64,000 bases of DNA. Origin: Lanius collurio (taxonomy: Eukaryota > Chordata > Aves > Passeriformes > Laniidae). The translations under genes were made by a program, and so were the position numbers. Position 1 is the first letter of the stretch; every line of letters begins with the position of its first letter. The stretch is taken from contig JACBWW010000008.1 of NCBI GenBank assembly GCA_020086605.1, positions 16,830,720 through 16,894,719 on the forward strand, in the 5' to 3' direction. Under the pieces are notes generated by a model, which saw only the letters and a program-made list of their open reading frames with translations, was not told the origin of the DNA and ran no database searches. Positions 63,691 to 64,000 of this stretch are shown piece after piece.

Positions 63691-64000
63691 TGCTTACACA
63701 TTGCACTAAGTGTAGTTTTGCAACCTCCTGCCTGTGGCAAAATTGCATTTATCCATGGCAAGTACCCATGTCCTAATGACAGCTTCATCTTCCCTCTCAA
63801 AATTCTTGTCTTTCACTTTGGTTTATCGGTCTATTCACTGACATCAGTTGCCTTTTTTCTCGTCCTTCGGTCCAGCAGATCAAATGGTCCAGACTCATTT
63901 AGTCTCACCTGCACGCTGGCAGCCTTTCACAGTACCTTACATACCCTGAGTTAATCTTCACATTCCTGACAATACTGTAGGTAGAATTAAAAAAGTGCCG
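63691..64000. other. Window end, nothing recognised
   Basis: Possibly further degraded CR1 upstream sequence. No gene-like frame stands out. Confidence 0.4.

Noticed and set aside
1..64000. CRISPR arrays, bacterial operons or tRNA/rRNA genes
   Set aside because: None seen. The sequence is a vertebrate nuclear locus, and the direct repeats are simple satellites or transposon parts.

Overview
This is vertebrate nuclear DNA, almost certainly from a bird and plausibly a passerine. The recognisable interspersed repeats are all CR1 LINE copies (typical 3' tails with AGAATCACAGAATC-type repeats) and solitary LTRs of endogenous retroviruses. No Alu, B1/B2 or mammalian L1 sequence is seen. Most of the window is AT-rich, with one sharply bounded CpG-rich block in the middle.

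The only protein-coding gene I can support is a complete, intronless serotonin 1A receptor gene (HTR1A, 27762-29000, + strand, 412 codons). It lies in a CpG island of about 3 kb. Upstream are a TATA-like box, G-rich MAZ/Sp1-like tracts and two very short upstream ORFs. A candidate poly(A) signal lies about 380 bp after the stop codon. A second CpG-rich zone continues to about 31970 without a recognisable gene. From recalled synteny, avian HTR1A is on the Z chromosome next to RNF180, in a gene-poor neighbourhood. The absence of any other gene here fits that, but no RNF180 exon was recognised.

Layout: 1-13190 is AT-rich intergenic DNA with a degraded LINE reverse-transcriptase fragment and a short CR1 tail. 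13196-13772 is a solo LTR on the minus strand. 14816-18440 is a long, decayed CR1 on the minus strand, split by a solo LTR of about 880 bp. 18440-26590 is intergenic and upstream DNA. 26590-31970 is the HTR1A CpG domain. 32150-38490 is intergenic. 38492-38761 is a GGAA/GGGCGGAA microsatellite containing a 100-N assembly gap. 39192-40262 and 43861-44131 are CR1 copies. 45280-45359 is a perfect ATTCA satellite. 49.3-53.5 kb holds three solo LTRs, one with a perfect 5-bp target-site duplication. 60811-63690 is a cluster of abutting CR1 fragments, all on the minus strand.

I found no novel multi-gene system. The points most worth checking are the HTR1A promoter and leader architecture, the orphan downstream CpG zone, candidate conserved non-coding blocks on both sides of the gene, and a pair of same-family LTRs in inverted orientation that bracket HTR1A.
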